Source: a virus. Taken from it: a stretch of DNA of 23,553 bases. Position numbers and translations under genes: made by a program. The notes under the pieces were generated by a model. It did no database searches, was not told where the DNA came from, and saw only the letters and a program-made list of their open reading frames with translations. Below are positions 20,262-23,553 of this stretch, in pieces. How positions within the stretch are numbered: the stretch's first letter is position 1; every line of letters starts with the position of its first letter. The DNA is taken from the IMG/VR virus record IMGVR_UViG_3300013126_000251, positions 1-23,553 of that record; one strand, written 5' to 3'.

Positions 20262-23200
20262 TGGGTGCCGCCGTCATCTTCCCGAACGCCTTCGATCCGA
20301 TGCAGCACGAGGTCGTGAAGCTGAAGCGGGTCCAGTCGATCGGCCGCTTCGTGCGCCGCACCCAGCGCCGCCGCACCGTGGTGCGGGAGGTCGGCGGCCG
20401 CCGCCTGCGCGTGTTCGTCCAGCCGACGCTGGTGCAGCTCAACGGCCGGCCGGTGCTGCGCCGCGACTGGTCGACGACGATGATCGGCCCGCTCGACGTC
20501 GTCTACTTCCGCGCGTTGCCGGCCGGCGGCCAGGGCGGCTCCAATCCGCTGGGCGCGATCCTGGCGATCGCCGTCGCCATCGCGGTGCCGGTCGTCGGGC
20601 CGATGCTGGGCGCCGCCCTCGGCTTCGCCGCCGGCAGCCTCGGCGCGGCGCTCGTCACGGCGGGCGTGGGCCTGGCGCTCAGCGCAATCGCCTACGGCAT
20701 CACGTCGCTGTTCGTGCAGCCGCCGCCGGCGGCGACGCCGATGATGCAGCAGAGCTACGGCGGCGTCGCCTCGACGCCGACCTCGCCCACCTATTCGGCG
20801 CAGGCGCAGGGCAACGTCGCGCGGCTCGGCCAGCCGATCCCGGAGCTGATCGGCCGCCATCAGATCTACCCCGACTTCGTCATGGAGCCGTATTCGCGGT
20901 TCGTCGGGAACTACCAGTACCTGCACATGCATCTCGGCCTGTCGATGGGCGAGCTCGAGATCGAGGAGCAGCGGCTGGGCGACACGCCGTTCAGCTCCTT
21001 CTCGTCGATCGAATGGGAGAAGATCGAGCCCGGGGCCGACCCCGACATCGCCATCTGCGACCCGCGCCTGCTGCTCTGCCGCGACCTCGCCCAGGTCGAG
21101 CTGCCGGACAGCGCCGCCGGCTCGCCCTGGAAGGGGCCGTTCGCCGCCAACCCGTCCGGCACCACGATCGACCACATCGAGATCGACCTCGCCGCCGTGC
21201 GCGGGCTGTGGAAGTTCAACACGGCCACCGGCGGCCTCAACGCGATGACCATCACCGTCGAGGTCGAGGCGCAGCAGATCGACGACGACGGCGCCACGGT
21301 CGGCGCCGCCTTCACGCTCGGCGCCATCGTCAAGACGGCGACGTCGCGCGAGCTGCTGCGCTGGACCGACGGCTTCGACGTGGCCGCGGGCCGCTGGCAG
21401 ATCCGGCTCCGTCGCACCGACCTCAAGGACAACGACATCCAGGCGGGGCACCAGGCCGACTGGATCGGCATGCGCGGCCGGCTCACGACGCTCCGCCGCT
21501 ATCACGGCATGACGGTGGTCGGCGTGAAGATGAAGGTCGACGGCGACATCAACGGCCAGACCAGCCGCCGCGTGAACTTCATCGCCACGCGCAAGCTGCC
21601 GACGTGGGACGACGTGGCGGGCCGGATGGGCACCGTGCTGGCGGCGACGCGCAATCCCTGCGACGCCTTCGCCCACATCGCGCGCACGGCGAACGGCGGG
21701 CGCCTCGCCGACGACCGCATCGCCCTCGCCGAGCTGTACGCCCACAGAGACCAATTCGCGGCCGACAACTGGACGTTCGACTTCGTCTTCGACCAGCCGC
21801 AAACGACGTTCGAAGCCCTGTCGAAGGTCGGCCGTGCCGTGATCGGCCAGGTGGTCCCGCAGGCCGGCAGGGTCCACCTGGTGCGCGACGTGCCGCACGA
21901 CGGCGTGCCGGTCCAGATGTTCTCGATGCAGAACATCCGCAAGGGCTCGTTCAAGTGCGAATGGAAGATGGTCGATGAGCAGACGGCGGACGCGCTGGTC
22001 GGCACCTACATGGACACCAAGTCGTGGAAGCAGGTCACCGCGACCGTCGCCTACGACGACAGCCCGCAGGACAATCCGTCGAACCTGCAGCTCCACGGCG
22101 TCACCTATAGGCCGCAGGGGCGGGCGGTGCTGTGGAACTGGATGCGCGGCAACTATCTGCGCCGCCGGGTGCTGACCTGGGAGACCGAGATGGAAGGGCT
22201 GATGACGCGCTTCGGTGCGCCGATCAGCCTGACGCACGACGTGCCGCGCTACGGCCAGTCGGCCGAGATCGTGGCCTTCGGCGGCAACTCGCGCATCGCC
22301 ACGCTCAACGAGCCGATGGCGTTCACCGAGGGCGTGCAGCACTACGTCGCGATCCGCAACCGCTTCGGCGACAAGAGCGGCGCCTTCGAGGCGTTCCCCG
22401 TCGACGGCGAGCCGATGCAGATCCGGATCGGCGAGGGCGAGCTGCCGCAGATCTTCACCGGCGGCGACCGCGAGCGGACCTTCATCCAGTTCGGCCCCGG
22501 CGAGGACTATGCCGCCAACCTGCTCGTCATGTCGGTGCGGCCGATCGGCGACAGCCACGCGCGGATCGAGGCGATGGACGACGATCCCGCCATGCACGAT
22601 CCGATCCCCGACGAGGTGCTGCCCGGCGAGGGCGGCGAGGGCGGCGTCGGCGCGCCGGCCGGGCCGCTGGAGATCCACGTCGCGGCCAACACGGCGAACC
22701 TCAACCTTCGGGCGCTCGCCGACGCCAACGGCTACACCGGCACGGCGGGCCAGCAGGTCACGATCGTGATCGATCCGGGCGTGCACGTGTACGCCACCGG
22801 CACGGGGCTGCCGGCGCTGATCCGCGGCACCTGGCCCGGCGGCTACCAGCCCATCCTGGTCAACCAGGGCACCATCTCGGGCGCGGGCGGCGCCGGCGGC
22901 AACTTCTCGGCCGGCGGCGGCAACGGCGGCACGGCGCTCGATGCGTCGAGCGGTCCGCTCAGGATCGACAACACCGGCGGCACGATCCGCGGCGGCGGCG
23001 GCGCCGGCGGCGGCGGCGGCAATTCGGGGCACTCGGCCGCCGGCGGCGGCGGCGGCGGCGCGGGCTTCAACAATGCGCCGGGCGGCCTGGGCTACACGGG
23101 CACCGGCGCGCCGGGCAGCAACGGCGGCAACGGCAGCTCGGGCGGGCCCGGCGGCGGTGGCGCCGGGGTGACGCAGGACGTCTACGAGACGGTCGGCAAC

Positions 23201-23416
23201 GACGAGAACGGGCCGATCCTCGTCTTCGACCACACCTGCAGCGGCGGCAACGGCGGCGACGGCGGCGGCTACGGCCAGCCGGGCCAGCCGGGCACGAACG
23301 GCAACCCCGACTTCGGGGCGGGCAACGGCGGCGGCGGTGCTGCAGGCCACGCGGTGACCGGCAACGCCAACATCGTGTGGGACAATGTCGGCACGCGCAC
23401 GGGGCCGATCGCATGA
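20261..23416 (+). CDS. J-like host-specificity / tail-tip protein with glycine-rich C-terminus
   Basis: The 1051-residue central tail-tip protein has GGGGAGG seven bases upstream of its ATG. Residues 1-90 are basic beta-type sequence, and 98-152 are strongly hydrophobic (ILAIAVAIAVPVVGPMLGAA and following), perhaps a fusion-like segment. Then comes the tip hub (GNVARLGQPIPELIGRHQIY onward), fibronectin/hub-type beta domains to about 790, and a fibre-tip module starting at LNLRALADANGYTG (about 815). The last 170 residues are extremely Gly-rich (GGAGG, GGGGGN, GGNGSSGGPGGGG), as in polyglycine receptor-binding tips of other phage adhesins. It probably chooses the host receptor. Overlaps the next ATG (ATGA). 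Confidence 0.9.
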   Translation: MGAAVIFPNAFDPMQHEVVKLKRVQSIGRFVRRTQRRRTVVREVGGRRLRVFVQPTLVQLNGRPVLRRDWSTTMIGPLDVVYFRALPAGGQGGSNPLGAILAIAVAIAVPVVGPMLGAALGFAAGSLGAALVTAGVGLALSAIAYGITSLFVQPPPAATPMMQQSYGGVASTPTSPTYSAQAQGNVARLGQPIPELIGRHQIYPDFVMEPYSRFVGNYQYLHMHLGLSMGELEIEEQRLGDTPFSSFSSIEWEKIEPGADPDIAICDPRLLLCRDLAQVELPDSAAGSPWKGPFAANPSGTTIDHIEIDLAAVRGLWKFNTATGGLNAMTITVEVEAQQIDDDGATVGAAFTLGAIVKTATSRELLRWTDGFDVAAGRWQIRLRRTDLKDNDIQAGHQADWIGMRGRLTTLRRYHGMTVVGVKMKVDGDINGQTSRRVNFIATRKLPTWDDVAGRMGTVLAATRNPCDAFAHIARTANGGRLADDRIALAELYAHRDQFAADNWTFDFVFDQPQTTFEALSKVGRAVIGQVVPQAGRVHLVRDVPHDGVPVQMFSMQNIRKGSFKCEWKMVDEQTADALVGTYMDTKSWKQVTATVAYDDSPQDNPSNLQLHGVTYRPQGRAVLWNWMRGNYLRRRVLTWETEMEGLMTRFGAPISLTHDVPRYGQSAEIVAFGGNSRIATLNEPMAFTEGVQHYVAIRNRFGDKSGAFEAFPVDGEPMQIRIGEGELPQIFTGGDRERTFIQFGPGEDYAANLLVMSVRPIGDSHARIEAMDDDPAMHDPIPDEVLPGEGGEGGVGAPAGPLEIHVAANTANLNLRALADANGYTGTAGQQVTIVIDPGVHVYATGTGLPALIRGTWPGGYQPILVNQGTISGAGGAGGNFSAGGGNGGTALDASSGPLRIDNTGGTIRGGGGAGGGGGNSGHSAAGGGGGGAGFNNAPGGLGYTGTGAPGSNGGNGSSGGPGGGGAGVTQDVYETVGNDENGPILVFDHTCSGGNGGDGGGYGQPGQPGTNGNPDFGAGNGGGGAAGHAVTGNANIVWDNVGTRTGPIA

Positions 23417-23553
23417 GCTTCGTCGATCCCGCGACCCGGCTGAGCGAGCCCGAGCTCGACCATGAGAAGGCGTGCGCCCTGCAGCGCATGGCCGGCGTGC
23501 GCGACGCCTTCATCTGGAGCGCCGACATGGCGGCGAGCCGGGCCTACAACACG
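23413..23553 (+). CDS. Unknown protein downstream of J-like gene (truncated by window end)
   Basis: The first 47 codons are present with no stop (MSFVDPATRLSEPELDHEKA, then a mixed helix to AASRAYNT). The ATG overlaps the J-like stop as ATGA, with only a weak GGGG upstream, so translation is likely coupled. By position it should be a tail-tip accessory or fibre-related protein. Too little is visible to name a family. Confidence 0.6.
   Translation, partial: MSFVDPATRLSEPELDHEKACALQRMAGVRDAFIWSADMAASRAYNT

Noticed and set aside
20234-23350. Open frame of more than 1000 codons antisense to the J-like gene
   Set aside because: Same shadow effect: Arg/His/Asp/Val-rich sequence with no recognisable fold, opposite a clear tail-tip protein.
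22880-23350. Dense GGCGGC repeats suspected as a repeat array or CRISPR-like element
   Set aside because: They are in frame in the J-like gene and encode glycine runs; there is no constant repeat/spacer spacing.
7070-23553. Gene transfer agent cluster
   Set aside because: The DUF2460/DUF2163 pair and HK97-type capsid of alphaproteobacterial GTAs are absent; gpT, gp36 and gpG-like proteins and a Mu transposase point to a transposable phage.

Overview
The window is very GC-rich, tightly packed phage DNA. It reads as most of a Mu-type transposable phage or prophage with a long-tailed (siphovirus) virion, similar in concept to the B3/D3112 and RcapMu groups. Codon use, GC content and the mix of families suggest a high-GC alphaproteobacterial host; that is inference, because no host marker gene is visible. 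No tRNA, rRNA, CRISPR array or insertion sequence was found.

Left arm (about 1-4826, minus strand). A leftward early operon starts at a Ner-like regulator (4494-4826). It continues through a MuA-type DDE transposase (2182-4494), a MuB-like AAA+ ATPase (1311-2096), two small DNA-binding-type proteins (899-1300 and 489-902) and three small unknown genes, the last cut by the window edge. Most junctions are ATGA/GTGA/TGATG overlaps, so translation is probably coupled.

Switch (4827-4957). Between the Ner-like gene and a rightward LexA/cI-type (peptidase S24) repressor (4958-5710) lie four related CCGC(A/T)-type half-sites, a 6-bp-arm palindrome and a consensus TTGACA -35 element for the leftward operon. 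This is the expected lysogeny/lytic control region.

Cargo (5707-6780, minus strand). Two genes with N-terminal export signals, one a possible lipoprotein, sit convergent to the repressor. They are unrelated to any virion gene I recognise and are moron (lysogenic conversion) candidates. They are followed by about 290 bp without a gene (6781-7069) that holds a G-quadruplex-like run and a TTCGAACGC direct repeat.

Right arm (7070-23553, plus strand). This is a late morphogenesis operon: Mu I-like protease with a nested scaffold start, decoration protein, gpT-like major capsid protein, small head/connector proteins (gp36-like, gpG-like virion morphogenesis, gp37-like terminator), tail tube, G/GT tail chaperones with an A AAA AAC -1 frameshift, tape measure, distal tail protein, a tail-fibre-like gene, a DUF1833-like protein, an NlpC/P60-like peptidase and a J-like host-specificity protein with a glycine-rich tip. 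A truncated gene follows. Two gaps near the capsid gene carry strong nested hairpins.

The main oddities are the divergent early and late arms, the lack of terminase, portal and MuF genes before the protease, and the structured RNA regions in the head operon. The genes fit one transposable phage, but whether it is intact or rearranged cannot be judged without the flanks.
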